DNA of 64,000 nucleotides. Source: an uncultured Ferrimonas sp. (GTDB lineage: Bacteria; Pseudomonadota; Gammaproteobacteria; Enterobacterales; Shewanellaceae). The stretch lies in the NCBI RefSeq assembly GCF_947489035.1, contig NZ_CANLCI010000004.1:62001-126000 (forward strand), given 5' to 3'. The position numbers and the translations under genes are program-made. Under the pieces are notes generated by a model. The model saw only the letters and a list, made by a program, of their open reading frames with translations, did no database searches and was not told the origin of the DNA. Shown in pieces: positions 37,327 through 48,111 of this stretch. Each line of letters begins with the position of its first letter. Positions within the stretch are counted from its first letter, which is position 1.

Positions 37327-38483
37327 GGTTTGTTCTCTATCAGTTCAAGCACCGCTTCCGCGGCACGGGCAGAGGCATCGCAGCGGATCTGCTGATGCAA
37401 CTGGGTAAATTTGGCGACGGTGGCGCTTTGATCGGCAAACAGCTGCTGCTCAATCGCAGTCACGAGGTTGTCGCTGGTGCAGTCTTGCTGGATCAGCTCT
37501 GGCACCAGATCTTTGTCATCAAAGTAGTGCTGGCTCAGCAGGTTTGGCAGGCTAAAGCGATCAATCAGCATCAGTCGTTTGGCGATGCGATAGCTCAGCG
37601 GCGCGACTTTATACGCCACCACCATCGGCTTTTTGCACAGCATCGCTTCTAAGGTGGCGGTGCCAGAGGCCAGTAAGATGGCATCCGCGGCCATCATCAC
37701 CGTGCGCGATTGGCCATCCACCAAGGTCAGTTTCGGTGCCTCGCTGCGCTTTGCCAATAACTGTTCAAGCTGCTGACGCCGATGTTGATTGGCCAACGGC
37801 ACCACAATTTCGAGATCCGGGTACTTACGATTGAGTGCTGCCGCGCAGTCTAAAAAGGTCGGGCCAATCCGGCCCATTTCGCCACCTCGGCTGCCAGGCA
37901 ACAACGCTAATACCTTGCCATCGGCAGTCAGGCCAAGTTGATTGCGTGCCGCTTGCGTGTCGATGGCCACGGGAATTTCATCGGCCAAGGTGTGGCCTAC
38001 AAAGCAGCAGTTCACTTGGTATTGATCGTAAAACGCCTTTTCAAAAGGCAACAACGCCAACACTTGATCGGTGGCTTTGTCGATTTTAAAAATGCGCTTC
38101 GGGCGCCACGCCCACACGGATGGGCTGACGTAATGAACCGTGGGGATCCCCGCCTGCTTCAGTGGCAGTTCGATGCGTAAATTAAAGTCCGGCGCATCAA
38201 CACCAACGTAGCAATCCGGCTGGGCAGCCAGCAGCTGGGCAATCAAACCGCGCTTGATGGCCAGCAACCGCGGCAAACGCCCCAGCACTTCCACCAACCC
38301 CATCACCGCCAGATCTTCCAGTGGGTACAGGCTGTCTAAGCCTTCGGCTTGCATCAACGGACCGCCAATACCAATAAAGCGCGCATCGGCGTGGTGCCGC
38401 TTCAGCGCTTTAATTAATCCGGCACCTAAAATATCGCCGGAGAGTTCTCCGGCGACGATGGCAAAGGTTAACGGCTTGGCCAT
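37320..38483 (-). CDS. lpxB: Lipid-A-disaccharide synthase
   Basis: Joins 2,3-diacylglucosamine-1-phosphate and UDP-2,3-diacylglucosamine to make the lipid A disaccharide, at the inner face of the inner membrane. About 387 residues when started at [20 protein letters not shown]. Family blocks: [74 protein letters not shown] and [23 protein letters not shown]. The ATG at 38483 lies a single base past the lpxA stop, so it is coupled to lpxA; an in-frame TTG 33 bases earlier would read back into lpxA and is unlikely. Confidence 0.97.
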   Translation of the reverse strand: MAKPLTFAIVAGELSGDILGAGLIKALKRHHADARFIGIGGPLMQAEGLDSLYPLEDLAVMGLVEVLGRLPRLLAIKRGLIAQLLAAQPDCYVGVDAPDFNLRIELPLKQAGIPTVHYVSPSVWAWRPKRIFKIDKATDQVLALLPFEKAFYDQYQVNCCFVGHTLADEIPVAIDTQAARNQLGLTADGKVLALLPGSRGGEMGRIGPTFLDCAAALNRKYPDLEIVVPLANQHRRQQLEQLLAKRSEAPKLTLVDGQSRTVMMAADAILLASGTATLEAMLCKKPMVVAYKVAPLSYRIAKRLMLIDRFSLPNLLSQHYFDDKDLVPELIQQDCTSDNLVTAIEQQLFADQSATVAKFTQLHQQIRCDASARAAEAVLELIENKPC

Positions 38484-38484
38484 A

Positions 38485-39255
38485 TTAACGAACGATACCG
38501 CGGCTGGAGCTCTCAACGAAATCGGCCATGTCGGCCACTTCTGGGTGCTCTGCCGCCATCGCTCGTATTTGTGGGATCGCTTCTGCGGAGGTTAAGCCAC
38601 TGCGATACAAAATTTTGTAAGCGCGGCGGATCGCTAAGATCGCTTCTTTCGAGAAGTGACGACGCTTCAACCCTTCAGAGTTAATGGCACGCGGTGCCGC
38701 CCCTTGGCCTGAAACCATCACAAATGGCGGTACGTCTTGCAGTACCAACGAACAACCCGCAGTAAAGGCATGAGCGCCGATGTGCACGAACTGGTGGACG
38801 CCGGTCATGCCGCCCAAAATTGCCCAATCGTCCACTTTTACGTGACCCGCAATCGACGCGTTATTGGCCATGATGATGTGGTTACCCACCATGCAATCGT
38901 GCGCCACATGGGTGTACGCCATAAACAAGTTGTCAGAGCCGATTTGAGTCAAGCTCTGATCTTGGGTGGTGCCACGGTGTACGGTGCAACATTCACGGAA
39001 AATGTTGTTGTCGCCGATAACCACCCAAGTGGCTTCGCCCTTGTACTTCTTGTCTTGGCACTCTTCACCGATGGAGGTGAATTGGAAGAACTTGTTGCCC
39101 TTACCAATTTTCGCCGGCCCTTTGATCACCACGTGGCTGCCAATCCAGCAGTCATCGCCAATCTCAACGTCGGCGCCAATAAAGGTAAATGGGCCAATTT
39201 CAACGTTGGCGCCAATTTTGGCATCAGGGTGGACTACTGCGTGTTCGCTGATCAC
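38485..39255 (-). CDS. lpxA: UDP-N-acetylglucosamine acyltransferase
   Basis: First enzyme of lipid A synthesis; moves a 3-hydroxyacyl chain from ACP to UDP-GlcNAc. It has 256 residues. A left-handed beta helix of hexapeptide repeats fills the N-terminal two thirds ([26 protein letters not shown]). The catalytic His lies in [12 protein letters not shown], and the segment [18 protein letters not shown] is typical. The C-terminal helical part includes [15 protein letters not shown]. The start overlaps fabZ by 4 bases. The chain length it prefers cannot be read reliably from sequence. Confidence 0.97.
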   Translation of the reverse strand: MISEHAVVHPDAKIGANVEIGPFTFIGADVEIGDDCWIGSHVVIKGPAKIGKGNKFFQFTSIGEECQDKKYKGEATWVVIGDNNIFRECCTVHRGTTQDQSLTQIGSDNLFMAYTHVAHDCMVGNHIIMANNASIAGHVKVDDWAILGGMTGVHQFVHIGAHAFTAGCSLVLQDVPPFVMVSGQGAAPRAINSEGLKRRHFSKEAILAIRRAYKILYRSGLTSAEAIPQIRAMAAEHPEVADMADFVESSSRGIVR

Positions 39256-39707
39256 TGTTCAATCTCTCGCTTAGCACACATCAAATCACAGCTGGCGGCC
39301 AGTTCGCCGTCAACGGTTGCACGTGCTTCAAAGAAGCCAATGCCGCGACGCTCTTTCTTCAACACCACTTCCAGCTCTAGGGTATCCCCTGGCACTACCT
39401 GACGTTTAAAGCGGGCGTTATCAATGCCAGCAAACAGATACAGGCAGTTTTCCTGCTTACCGTGGGTTTTAAAGGCCAAGATTGCGGATGCCTGCGCTAA
39501 CGCTTCTAGGATCAAGACCCCAGGCATGATCGGCTGCTGGGGAAAGTGGCCAGGGAAGAACGGTTCGTTGTAAGTCACATTCTTACGGGCAACCAGACGC
39601 TCGCCAGGCGTAAAATCAAGAACCCGATCCACCAACATGAATGGGTGGCGGTGCGGCAGGTATTCCAAGATCGCATTTACGTCCATGGAATTAATAGACT
39701 CGGACAA
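39252..39707 (-). CDS. fabZ: 3-hydroxyacyl-ACP dehydratase FabZ
   Basis: Removes water from 3-hydroxyacyl-ACP in fatty acid elongation, and competes with LpxA and LpxD for the same substrates. It has 151 residues. The hot-dog fold motifs are [13 protein letters not shown] near the start and [23 protein letters not shown], with the catalytic His in GHFP and Glu in EALAQ. It lies between lpxD (22 bases) and lpxA (4-base overlap), the standard lpxD-fabZ-lpxA-lpxB arrangement. Confidence 0.97.
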   Translation of the reverse strand: MSESINSMDVNAILEYLPHRHPFMLVDRVLDFTPGERLVARKNVTYNEPFFPGHFPQQPIMPGVLILEALAQASAILAFKTHGKQENCLYLFAGIDNARFKRQVVPGDTLELEVVLKKERRGIGFFEARATVDGELAASCDLMCAKREIEQ

Positions 39708-39729
39708 AGCGGTTTCCTCAAACTGGTTG

Positions 39730-40764
39730 TTACTGGTCGTCAGCGTCTTGCGCTAACTGTTTCTCAAGTGCACGAATGCGACGGTACATGTCGTCGAGTT
39801 GACGCATGCGCACGCTGTTTTTTCGCCACGTTTTCGCTTCCTGCAACGGCGGCAACGAACCATACAGGCCCGGTTGTTTAATGCTGCCAGTGACGCCGGT
39901 CATGCCATTGATGTGGGTGCCCGGAGCGATTTCCAAGTGGCCCGCAATGGCACTGTTGCCGCCAACAATGCAGTGACGTCCAAGTCGGGTACTGCCGGCA
40001 ATCACAGTGGCGCCAGCAATGGCGCTGTGGGCGCCAATAATATCGTTATGGGCGATCTGCACCAAGTTATCGATGATGCAACCTTCTTCGATCACGGTAT
40101 CGTCAATGGCACCGCGATCGATGCAGGTGTTGGCACCGATCTCAACGTGATCGTGGATCACCACCCGGCCAGTTTGTGGAATTTTAATCCACAGGCCTTT
40201 TTCGTTGGCGTAACCAAAGCCGTCTGAGCCAATCACACAACCGGAATGGATGATGCACTGCGCGCCAACCACCACGTTATGGTACAGGGTAACATTAGCC
40301 CACAACTTGGTTTCTGCGCCGATGCGGCTGTTTAAGCCAATCACCGAGCCTGCACCGATCTGCACATTGGCGCCAATTACGGCACCCGCTTCAATCACCG
40401 CATTGGCACCAACGGCCACGCCGTCGGCCAACTGGGCGCTGGCATCGATCACCGCACTGGGGTGGATCTGCGTTGCTGCCGCTGGGGTGGTATCCAACAT
40501 CTGCGCCACGCGCGCAAAACCCACATAGGGATCCTTCATCACCAAGGCGTTGCCGCCAAAGGTGTCAGCGTCAGCTTCAGACAACAACACAGCTGAAGCC
40601 TGAGTAGACTGCAGCTGTGCGCGATATTTGGGGTTAGCCAGAAATGCTATCTGGCCACTTTGGGCTTGCTCTAACGTAGCGACACCCTCAATGAGGGTGT
40701 CGCCGTTGCCCTGCAGGCGAGCGCCCAAGGCGCTTGCCAACTGCGCCAGGGTCATTTGGGTCAT
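39730..40764 (-). CDS. lpxD: UDP-3-O-(3-hydroxyacyl)glucosamine N-acyltransferase
   Basis: Third step of lipid A synthesis; adds the N-linked acyl chain. It has 344 residues. The N-terminal uridine-binding domain (about 1-100) includes [23 protein letters not shown]. The hexapeptide beta helix (about 100-300) follows, with the catalytic His in [11 protein letters not shown] and the [14 protein letters not shown] segment. A C-terminal helix (about 315-344) binds ACP. It starts 2 bases after the skp stop, within the bamA-skp-lpxD operon. Confidence 0.97.
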   Translation of the reverse strand: MTQMTLAQLASALGARLQGNGDTLIEGVATLEQAQSGQIAFLANPKYRAQLQSTQASAVLLSEADADTFGGNALVMKDPYVGFARVAQMLDTTPAAATQIHPSAVIDASAQLADGVAVGANAVIEAGAVIGANVQIGAGSVIGLNSRIGAETKLWANVTLYHNVVVGAQCIIHSGCVIGSDGFGYANEKGLWIKIPQTGRVVIHDHVEIGANTCIDRGAIDDTVIEEGCIIDNLVQIAHNDIIGAHSAIAGATVIAGSTRLGRHCIVGGNSAIAGHLEIAPGTHINGMTGVTGSIKQPGLYGSLPPLQEAKTWRKNSVRMRQLDDMYRRIRALEKQLAQDADDQ

Positions 40765-40766
40765 GC

Positions 40767-41270
40767 TTAGTTGCCTTGTTGTACTGCTTCCAGAACCTTA
40801 GCAGAGATGTTGTTGGTTTCGTCGGCCCACATTACGCTGCGTGCTTCCAATACAATGTCGTAACCTTCGGCTTTTGCCACAGATTCAATCGCTTTACCGA
40901 TCTCCATAAGAATAACACGCTGCTCTTCTTGGCCGCGCTTCTGCATGTCTTCCTGCAACGCTTTGCCTTTCAGTTGCATGTCCGCTTGCAGCGACTGCAT
41001 CTTACGTTCGATTTCGGTACGCGCATCGGCAGACATCATCGCGCCGTCTTTTTCCAGCTTCTGCTGCATCGATACGCCTTGCTCTTGCAGCTTTTTCATT
41101 GCAGTTACGCGCTCAGCGAACGCGTCCTGAACTCGCTGCTGCAGACCTTCCGCACTTGGGTGCTGGGCAACCAAACCTTGCATGTTGATCACGGCGATCT
41201 TCTGCTCTGCTTGGGCTGCTGGAGCCATAACTGCCAACATCAAGGCCACGGTAGCGATTACTTTTTTCAC
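40767..41270 (-). CDS. skp: Periplasmic chaperone Skp/OmpH
   Basis: Holds unfolded outer-membrane proteins in the periplasm before BamA inserts them. It has 167 residues with a signal peptide (MKKVIATVALMLAVMAPAAQA). The mature protein is mostly two long charged helices (about residues 40-130), rich in Lys, Glu, Met and Gln, forming the tentacles of the trimer. A small beta part at each end (KIAVINMQGLV and GYDIVLEARSVMWAD) makes the trimer body. It lies directly downstream of bamA, as expected. Confidence 0.94.
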   Translation of the reverse strand: MKKVIATVALMLAVMAPAAQAEQKIAVINMQGLVAQHPSAEGLQQRVQDAFAERVTAMKKLQEQGVSMQQKLEKDGAMMSADARTEIERKMQSLQADMQLKGKALQEDMQKRGQEEQRVILMEIGKAIESVAKAEGYDIVLEARSVMWADETNNISAKVLEAVQQGN

Positions 41271-41315
41271 GGTAAAACTCCTATAAATCCAATTTATATT
41301 GTTGTTATTTCTGGC

Positions 41316-43802
41316 TTAGAAAGTGCGGCCAATATTGAACGAGAACACTTCGGTTTTATCCCCTTCGTACTCTTTAATTGGCTGCGCCAAGCTAAAGACC
41401 ATTGGTCCCATTGGCGAAATCCATTGCACCGACAGACCGTAAGAGGCGCGAATGCGACTCGGATCGGAATAATCTTGGATCTTATCAAACTCAGACTGGG
41501 CATTGTCGCGGTAGCTATCGTACTCGAATTCAGTATCCCATACGTTACCGGCATCAACAAAGAAGGAACTCCGCACACTGTTTGAGTAAGCTTCATCCAA
41601 AAATGGCGTTGGCACAATCAGTTCGAAACTTAAGGTGGCAATGGCATTACCACCAATCGAGCTGCCATCTTCAACGGTAATCACGTTTGGATCGCCATTG
41701 TATCCAGGGCAGTTGAAGCCGGAAGCATCAGGCAGACACGTTTGGCCACCCGCAGTAACATAAAACGCTCGCGGTCCCACTGAGTTGGTTTCAAATCCGC
41801 GCAAGATGGTGCTACCACCGGCGTAGAAGTTCTCCCAAAACGGCATGATCTGCTCGCTGTCACCCACTTTGCCGTAACCGTTACCGTAACCTAACTTACC
41901 ACGGGCCAAGAAGATCCAGCGGTGGTTGCGGCTTAACGGTTGGTAATAGGTGTTGTCGAAGCTAACTTTGAAGTACTCAGTATCACTGCCTGGTACCGTC
42001 ATTTTGGTGCTTAAGCGTTGGCTTTCACCGTCAGACGGGAACTGACCACGGTTTAAGGTGCTGCGATTCCAAGAGGCGTTCACTTCGAAGTTATCAAACG
42101 CCAGTTTCGAGTTTGGATCGTTCAAATCGCCAAAAATATCGCGGAATTTCAGTACCTGTTGGTACGGCGTAACCTGCGACAGTTCGTTGTGGCGGTAACC
42201 AAAGCCAAAGCCCAAACGGTTGTATTCGTTTAATGGCCACGAGGTATTAAAGGCCACCCCATATGAGTCGTTTTGGTAAGACTCAAGGTAGTATTCATCG
42301 GCATCAAACGATGACCAGAACACGTTCACACCGGCGCTGACCCCGAAACGGGTGAAGTAGGGATCGGTGTAAGACAGATCGATACTTTTTGAGTAAGACT
42401 TGGTGTTCACGTTGATGCCAACGCTGTTACCGGTACCCATAAAGTTACTTTGCGACAACCCCAGCTGCAGACTTAAGCCGCCCGAGGTGCCATAGCCAAC
42501 ACCAAAGTTAAAGGAGCCGGATGGCTGCTCTTTCACTTCGAAATCCACATCCACTTGATCATCGCTGCCCGGAACCGGATTGGTCTTCGATTCAACGGTT
42601 TCAAAGAAGCCTAAGCGGTTCAAGCGCGACTTAGACAGTTCCACGTTACGGCTGTTCAGCCACGCACCTTCCATCTGTCGCATTTCACGACGCAGCACTT
42701 CATCTTTGGTTACGGTGTTACCGCTGAAGTTAACGTTGCGTACGTAGATCCGCTTGCCCGGTTCAACATTGATGTTCAACGTCACTTCGTTGGTGTCATC
42801 ATCAATTTCCGGGAAGGTTTTCACGGTTGGGTAAGCGTAACCGTAGCGACCAAGGAATTTGCTGATCAGCTCTTCTACAAAAGTGATTTCAGCGGCGTTA
42901 TAAAGTGCGCCCTCTTTGATCGGCACCAAGCTTTCTAACAGCTCGCGCTTTTCCAGCAAGTTGCCGGTCAGCTTGACCTCTTTAACGTTGTACTGCTCGC
43001 CTTCATCCACGTTAATGGTGACGTACAGCCCCTCTTGATCTGGGGTCATCGCGACTTGGGTAGAATCAACTTTAAACTTGATGTAACCGCGGTCTTGGTA
43101 GTGCGAAGTGATCGTTTCCAGATCCCCTTCTAGCTGCTGCTTCTGGTAGCGGCGCTCGCCAAAGAAATCCCACCAGGCAACGTAGTCGGTCAGCTCCAGT
43201 TTGGAGATCAGCTCTTCATCAGAATAAACGTGGTTACCCACTACGTTTATCTGCTTAATTTCTGCGGCATCGCCCTCTTCAAACTTCAGTTTCAGCTCAA
43301 CTCGGTTGCGGGGCAAATCGATGATCTGCGCGCTCACTTTGGCGTTGTATTTGCCGACGCTGTAGTAGAAGTCCTGCAGCCCTTTTTCGATTTCGGTCAG
43401 TACGGTGCGATCAAGGGATTCGCCCACTTTGACGCCGGAACCGTTCAGGCTTTCTTGCAGTTGTTCATCTTTGATGTCGCTGTTGCCATCTAAATTGATG
43501 CTCGAGATGGTTGGGCGTTCACGCACGGTTAAGATTAAAGTGCCGCCATCGCGGATCACTTTTACGTCTTCAAAGTTGGCAGAGCGATAGAGGGTTTTAA
43601 TGGCCCGTTGCAGTGCCACTACATCCAGCTCGTCACCGACCTTTACCGGTAAGTTAAGCAATGCAGCACCTAGTGCAACTCGTTGTAACCCTTCAATTTT
43701 AATGTCTTCAACGACAAACGGCTCGAAGCTTGCTGCCTGGCTAGTCCCGCTAAAGGTCGCGCCGATCAGCAGCATCGACGCCATGATTTTATTTAGTCTC
43801 AT
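41316..43802 (-). CDS. bamA: Outer membrane protein assembly factor BamA
   Basis: Core of the BAM complex, which folds beta-barrel proteins into the outer membrane. It has 828 residues. The signal peptide is MRLNKIMASMLLIGATFSGTSQA. Five POTRA domains fill about 25-425, the first starting FVVEDIKIEGLQRVALG. The 16-strand barrel follows, with the family motif VRSSFFVDAGNVWDTE and the final LAQPIKEYEGDKTEVFSFNIGRTF (C-terminal Phe). FYAGGSTILRGFETNSVGPRAF is the loop 6 region with the conserved RGF. It lies between rseP and skp, a placement kept across the Gammaproteobacteria. Confidence 0.98.
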   Translation of the reverse strand: MRLNKIMASMLLIGATFSGTSQAASFEPFVVEDIKIEGLQRVALGAALLNLPVKVGDELDVVALQRAIKTLYRSANFEDVKVIRDGGTLILTVRERPTISSINLDGNSDIKDEQLQESLNGSGVKVGESLDRTVLTEIEKGLQDFYYSVGKYNAKVSAQIIDLPRNRVELKLKFEEGDAAEIKQINVVGNHVYSDEELISKLELTDYVAWWDFFGERRYQKQQLEGDLETITSHYQDRGYIKFKVDSTQVAMTPDQEGLYVTINVDEGEQYNVKEVKLTGNLLEKRELLESLVPIKEGALYNAAEITFVEELISKFLGRYGYAYPTVKTFPEIDDDTNEVTLNINVEPGKRIYVRNVNFSGNTVTKDEVLRREMRQMEGAWLNSRNVELSKSRLNRLGFFETVESKTNPVPGSDDQVDVDFEVKEQPSGSFNFGVGYGTSGGLSLQLGLSQSNFMGTGNSVGINVNTKSYSKSIDLSYTDPYFTRFGVSAGVNVFWSSFDADEYYLESYQNDSYGVAFNTSWPLNEYNRLGFGFGYRHNELSQVTPYQQVLKFRDIFGDLNDPNSKLAFDNFEVNASWNRSTLNRGQFPSDGESQRLSTKMTVPGSDTEYFKVSFDNTYYQPLSRNHRWIFLARGKLGYGNGYGKVGDSEQIMPFWENFYAGGSTILRGFETNSVGPRAFYVTAGGQTCLPDASGFNCPGYNGDPNVITVEDGSSIGGNAIATLSFELIVPTPFLDEAYSNSVRSSFFVDAGNVWDTEFEYDSYRDNAQSEFDKIQDYSDPSRIRASYGLSVQWISPMGPMVFSLAQPIKEYEGDKTEVFSFNIGRTF

Positions 43803-43832
43803 AGAGGCGATTTTCTTGTTATTCCTAAGTCC

Positions 43833-45179
43833 CTATAGTCGGGCAACGTCGTTGACAATGGCGAATGTCATTAACAACAGCAGCAGCGCCGAGCCTATCC
43901 GAAAGCCTATCTCTTGTACCTTCTCAGGTACCGGCTTGCCGGAGAAAAGTTCTATAAAGTAATAAAGTAAATGGCCCCCATCAAGCACTGGCAGTGGGAA
44001 CAGGTTTATGATCCCCAGGTTTACGGACAGTACCGCTAAGAACCCAAGAAAATAGACCAACCCCACGCCGGCACTCGAGCCAGCCCCCTGAGCGATGGCA
44101 ATAGGCCCGCCCAAATTGTTCAGCGACAGATCGCCAGTGAACAGTTTTGCAAATGTCGACAGCGTAAGTACTGAGAAATCCCAAGTTTGCTGCGCTGCTT
44201 TAACCAGTGCCCCACCTACCCCAAACTGCTGGGTGATCTTGTAGGACTCTGGCCAAGGTTGGCGTGTTGGGGCAACCCCAATTTTGCCCACGACCTTGCC
44301 ATCCACCAAGGTACCTTTAGGCACCACGGTAACGCGCAACCGCGCGCCGTTTCTTTCGACATCAAATTCAAGTGGTTGTTCCGCACTTCTGGCAACCACA
44401 GCCACAAAGGCTTGCCAATCATCAATGGCGGCACCATTGAGATGAGTCAGTCGATCCCCTTGGCGAATGCCGCCAGCAAAGGCGGCGCCTTGCTCATCCA
44501 CAAAGGCTAAGGTGGCGATGATTTTCGGTACCCACAGATTGATGCCAAGGCTGGTTGTTAACGCCTCGGTTTCTGGGTTTACTTGCCACTGGCGGGTATT
44601 CAGTTGGTATTGCTGTTCGCGGCCATCGCTATCAATGCTGATGCTGAATTGATCCGCGCCGATTTGGGCAGCCAAAGCGATATTGAACGATTCCCAATCC
44701 TGCACCGTTTTGCCGGCAACAGCGGTCACAATGCCGCTGTTTGGCAGCTGCGCTTGGGCGGCGATGGAATTCACGGTAGGGGTGGTCAGCACCGGCTTAA
44801 TTGAGGGCACACCCAGCAGGTATTGGCCAAACCACAGCACAAACGCCAACGCGAAGTTTGCTAAGGGGCCGGCGGCCACAATGGCCATGCGCTGGCCAAC
44901 GGGCTTGCGATCAAACGCTTGGTGTTGCTGTTCTGGAGCAACCTCGGTCACGCGGCCATCCAGCATGCGCACGTAGCCCCCAAGGGGAATAAGCGCGATC
45001 ACGTATTCGGTGCCGTCTTGACCCACCTTCTGCCACAACGGTTTACCAAAGCCGATGGAGAAGCGTTCTACTTTGACTCCGCACCGGCGGGCAACATAGA
45101 AGTGACCAAATTCATGGATGGTGATCAGGAGTCCGATGGCAACGATAAACGCGCCCGCATTCCACAAAAACTCCAGCAT
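43833..45179 (-). CDS. rseP: Site-2 zinc protease RseP
   Basis: Cuts the anti-sigma factor RseA within the membrane after DegS and so frees sigma E; also clears leftover signal peptides. About 448 residues. The zinc site is HEFGH near residue 22 in the first membrane segment, with a third ligand in NLFPLPVLDGGHLLYY near the end. Two PDZ domains lie between (about 115-310). The start [16 protein letters not shown] matches E. coli MLSFLWDLASFIVALG, so I use the ATG at 45179, which overlaps the dxr stop by one base. Longer frames run back into dxr. Confidence 0.97.
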   Translation of the reverse strand: MLEFLWNAGAFIVAIGLLITIHEFGHFYVARRCGVKVERFSIGFGKPLWQKVGQDGTEYVIALIPLGGYVRMLDGRVTEVAPEQQHQAFDRKPVGQRMAIVAAGPLANFALAFVLWFGQYLLGVPSIKPVLTTPTVNSIAAQAQLPNSGIVTAVAGKTVQDWESFNIALAAQIGADQFSISIDSDGREQQYQLNTRQWQVNPETEALTTSLGINLWVPKIIATLAFVDEQGAAFAGGIRQGDRLTHLNGAAIDDWQAFVAVVARSAEQPLEFDVERNGARLRVTVVPKGTLVDGKVVGKIGVAPTRQPWPESYKITQQFGVGGALVKAAQQTWDFSVLTLSTFAKLFTGDLSLNNLGGPIAIAQGAGSSAGVGLVYFLGFLAVLSVNLGIINLFPLPVLDGGHLLYYFIELFSGKPVPEKVQEIGFRIGSALLLLLMTFAIVNDVARL

Positions 45180-46369
45180 TAACGTCCTCGTTTGATCCAT
45201 TCTGCCGCAACGCGGCGAGTCTCGCAGTCCAGTTGTGCCAAGCCTTCTAGGCTATGGCGTGCAGCCAAATCGACGCGCTCAAGACAGTAACGGTTTACGC
45301 GAGCAATGTCACTAAAACCCAGATTTCCATCAAGAAAAGCATCAACGGCTTGTTCGTTTGCGGCATTGAGCACCGTGGTGGCTTCTTGCCCTTGTTGACA
45401 CGCTTCCATCGCTAGCTGTAAGCAGGGGTAGCGCTTAAAGTCAGGTTGCTCAAAGGTTAATTGTCCGACCTTGAAGAAATCCAAAGGTTCCACCCCAGCG
45501 CCAATACGCTCGGGGTAAGCCATGGAGTGCGCGATCGGAGTGCGCATATCGGGCTGGCCTAGCTGCGCTAAAACCGAACCGTCTTTGTACTGCACCATGG
45601 AATGGATAACGCTTTGCGGGTGAACAACCACTTGGATCTGCTCGGCACTGGCGTTAAACAACCAACGTGCCTCTACGTACTCTAAGCCTTTGTTCATCAT
45701 CGTGGCTGAATCCACTGAGATTTTACGGCCCATGCTCCAGTTTGGGTGGGCACAAGCTTGCTCGGGGGTAATCTCGGCAAACTGATCCAGCGGCCGCGTG
45801 CGGAATGGGCCTCCGGAGCCGGTCAATAGCAAGTGTGAGATCCCTGCAGCGGCTAAATCGCAATGGCCTAAGTTACCCTGAACCTCCAGCGGCAAACTTT
45901 GGAAAATGGCGTTGTGTTCGCTATCCACCGGCAGCAACGTGGCGCCAGAACGCTTCACTTCGTCCATAAAGATCCGCCCAGACACCACCAGCGCTTCTTT
46001 ATTAGCCAACAAGATGCGTTTGCCTTGCTTCACCGCCGCCATGGTGGACGCTAGCCCCGCCGCACCAACGATGGCGGCCATGATGGTATCCACTTCACTG
46101 CGCTCAGCGACATCCACCAACGCCGGTGCGCCAGCCAGCACTTCGGTCGAGGACTTCCCCGCCAGTAGCTGCTGCAGAGTTTGGGCGGCAACCGGATCCA
46201 CCAACACCGCCACCTGCGGCTGAAACTCTAAACACAGCTTCGCCATTGCGGCAGCATTGCTGTTCGCTGTCAGGGCAAAGACGTTGTATTGCTCTGGATG
46301 GCGGCGCACTACGTCTAGGGTGCTGCTACCGATAGAGCCGGTAGCGCCAAAGATGGCGAGGTTTTGCAT
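45179..46369 (-). CDS. dxr: 1-deoxy-D-xylulose 5-phosphate reductoisomerase
   Basis: Second step of the MEP isoprenoid pathway: converts DXP to MEP with NADPH. It has 396 residues. The nucleotide loop is [16 protein letters not shown] at the N-terminus. [12 protein letters not shown] and [12 protein letters not shown] (metal and substrate binding) and LTGSGGPFR come next, then [25 protein letters not shown] and [22 protein letters not shown]. It feeds UppS, two genes upstream. It begins 3 bases past the cdsA stop. Confidence 0.97.
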   Translation of the reverse strand: MQNLAIFGATGSIGSSTLDVVRRHPEQYNVFALTANSNAAAMAKLCLEFQPQVAVLVDPVAAQTLQQLLAGKSSTEVLAGAPALVDVAERSEVDTIMAAIVGAAGLASTMAAVKQGKRILLANKEALVVSGRIFMDEVKRSGATLLPVDSEHNAIFQSLPLEVQGNLGHCDLAAAGISHLLLTGSGGPFRTRPLDQFAEITPEQACAHPNWSMGRKISVDSATMMNKGLEYVEARWLFNASAEQIQVVVHPQSVIHSMVQYKDGSVLAQLGQPDMRTPIAHSMAYPERIGAGVEPLDFFKVGQLTFEQPDFKRYPCLQLAMEACQQGQEATTVLNAANEQAVDAFLDGNLGFSDIARVNRYCLERVDLAARHSLEGLAQLDCETRRVAAEWIKRGR

Positions 46370-46372
46370 GGT

Positions 46373-47221
46373 TTAGGCTCCGAACAACAGCAGTAAGGTA
46401 ACAAACACCGGCATCGCCGCAGTCACGCTGTCGATGCGATCCAGCACCCCACCATGACCCGGCAATAAGCGACCACTGTCTTTGATCTTGGCCGCGCGCT
46501 TAAACATGCTTTCGGAAAGATCCCCAAGCGCCGACGCTAAGCCGGTTACCATGCCCAGCACAATCGCTTCAACTGCGTTGATGTTTGGCACCATTTGCCA
46601 CGCGACCAAGCTCAACAGCGCGCACACCAGCATGCCACCGGCCAACCCTTCGCGGGTTTTGCCTGGGCTCACCCGTGGGATCAGTTTGTTTTTGCCTATG
46701 GCCTTACCAACAAAGTAGGCCCCGGTATCAGCCCCCCAAACCAACAGCAGTACCGCCAGTACAAGCCAAGCCCCATCAAAGTCGCCGACCCAGCCTTTTA
46801 AGGCCACCATCGCGGTAAAACACGGCAAAATGGTCAGTTGGCCAAAGAGCGACTTCAACATGGCGTTAGGCTGCCACAACGTGCTGCTGCGCGGGAAGGT
46901 AAGGACTAACCCCAACGCCACTAACCACCACAGGGCGCCGGCGATGGTGATGCCTTGGTAAACCGAATTCAGCTGGCCGTCGAGCCACAAGGACTCCAGC
47001 GGCACAAAAAACATCAGTGCCGCCAAAATGGCCGCAATGGCCGCACCAAAAACCAATTTTGCCGGTGCCACGCCAGGCAACACAAAGGCGCCCCATTCGC
47101 GGCCAGCCAAGGCCATGACAATGGCAATCACAATGGCAAATTGCTGCAAAGGCAGCATAAAAATGGCTGCCACGGCTAATGGCAGCAACATCAAAGCAGT
47201 TAACACACGTTGCTTAAGCAA
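46373..47221 (-). CDS. cdsA: Phosphatidate cytidylyltransferase
   Basis: Makes CDP-diacylglycerol from phosphatidic acid and CTP, the branch point to all main phospholipids. It has 282 residues and about eight membrane segments. The signature near the C-terminus reads LGDLSESMFKRAAKIKDSGRLLPGHGGVLDRIDS, with conserved acids and basic residues. VSPGKTREGLAGG is the other family block. It lies between uppS and dxr. Loss of this step stops phospholipid synthesis. Confidence 0.96.
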   Translation of the reverse strand: MLKQRVLTALMLLPLAVAAIFMLPLQQFAIVIAIVMALAGREWGAFVLPGVAPAKLVFGAAIAAILAALMFFVPLESLWLDGQLNSVYQGITIAGALWWLVALGLVLTFPRSSTLWQPNAMLKSLFGQLTILPCFTAMVALKGWVGDFDGAWLVLAVLLLVWGADTGAYFVGKAIGKNKLIPRVSPGKTREGLAGGMLVCALLSLVAWQMVPNINAVEAIVLGMVTGLASALGDLSESMFKRAAKIKDSGRLLPGHGGVLDRIDSVTAAMPVFVTLLLLFGA

Positions 47222-47268
47222 ACGAACCTCGATTGTAATTATTTGATGGAAGGGTCGAGCCGAAGCGC

Positions 47269-48021
47269 TTAGCTTGGGTTCGCAACTTGATCACCGGTTA
47301 AACCAAAACGGCGCTGACGACTGGCAAAACATTCCAGTGCCTCGGCCATGGCGGTGTCGGCAAAGTCAGGCCATAACACGTCAGAAAAAAACAGTTCGGC
47401 GTAAGCGCATTGCCACAAAAGGAAGTTGCTGATGCGTTGCTCGCCTCCGGTACGGATCAACAGATCGACTTCAGGCTGAGACGCTAAAGAGAGGAAACGG
47501 TGCATGGTTTGTTCGTTGACTTGGTCAATGCTCAGCTCCCCTTGTTGCACCAACTTGCACATCTGCTGTGCAGCATTGGCGATATCCCAGCGACCGCCGT
47601 AGTTGGCTGCAACATTCAGCATCAACCCATCGCATTCTGCGGTCATCCGTTCAGCATCGCGGATCCGCTGCTGCAGCTTGTCGTCAAAGGCGCTGATGTC
47701 ACCCACAATTCGCAGGCGCACGTTGCTCTGCTTCAACAACTTAATCTCACGGCGCAAGACGGTCATAAACAGTCGCATCAGCAACTGCACCTCTCGTGCT
47801 GGTCGTGACCAGTTCTCACTGGAGAAAGCGAATAAGGTTAACGCTTCAACGTTTTGTTCGCGGCAGATCCGCACCACTTCACGCACTGATTTAACACCAG
47901 CACGATGCCCTATCACTCGAGGCTGCCCCTGCGCTTCAGCCCAACGGCCGTTTCCATCCATGATGATAGCAATGTGGCGAGGCTTAGTGCCTAAATAAGG
48001 CGGTGAGAAAGATTCAGACAT
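47269..48021 (-). CDS. uppS: Undecaprenyl diphosphate synthase
   Basis: Cis-prenyltransferase that builds the C55 lipid carrier for peptidoglycan and O-antigen. About 250 residues. The catalytic Asp is in IAIIMDGNGRWAE. LTLFAFSSENWSRP and RTGGEQRISNFLLWQCAYAELFF carry substrate-binding and elongation residues. The ATG at 48021 (MSESFSPPYL) is preferred to a TTG seven codons earlier. A hairpin between frr and uppS may separate them into two transcription units. Confidence 0.97.
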   Translation of the reverse strand: MSESFSPPYLGTKPRHIAIIMDGNGRWAEAQGQPRVIGHRAGVKSVREVVRICREQNVEALTLFAFSSENWSRPAREVQLLMRLFMTVLRREIKLLKQSNVRLRIVGDISAFDDKLQQRIRDAERMTAECDGLMLNVAANYGGRWDIANAAQQMCKLVQQGELSIDQVNEQTMHRFLSLASQPEVDLLIRTGGEQRISNFLLWQCAYAELFFSDVLWPDFADTAMAEALECFASRQRRFGLTGDQVANPS

Positions 48022-48054
48022 GAAATGGGGTTCCGCAACCAACGTAAATACACA

Positions 48055-48089
48055 AACGCCGTGTAGTATACTCCTACACGGCGTTTTTT
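48055..48089. terminator. Hairpin between frr and uppS
   Basis: A 12-bp stem AACGCCGTGTAG / CTACACGGCGTT with a 7-base loop. The long T run is on the plus strand, where no gene ends. On the minus strand, the direction of frr, it is only TTTG, so it may only attenuate transcription into uppS. Confidence 0.6.
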
Positions 48090-48111
48090 CTAATCAACCA
48101 CACGCGATTGC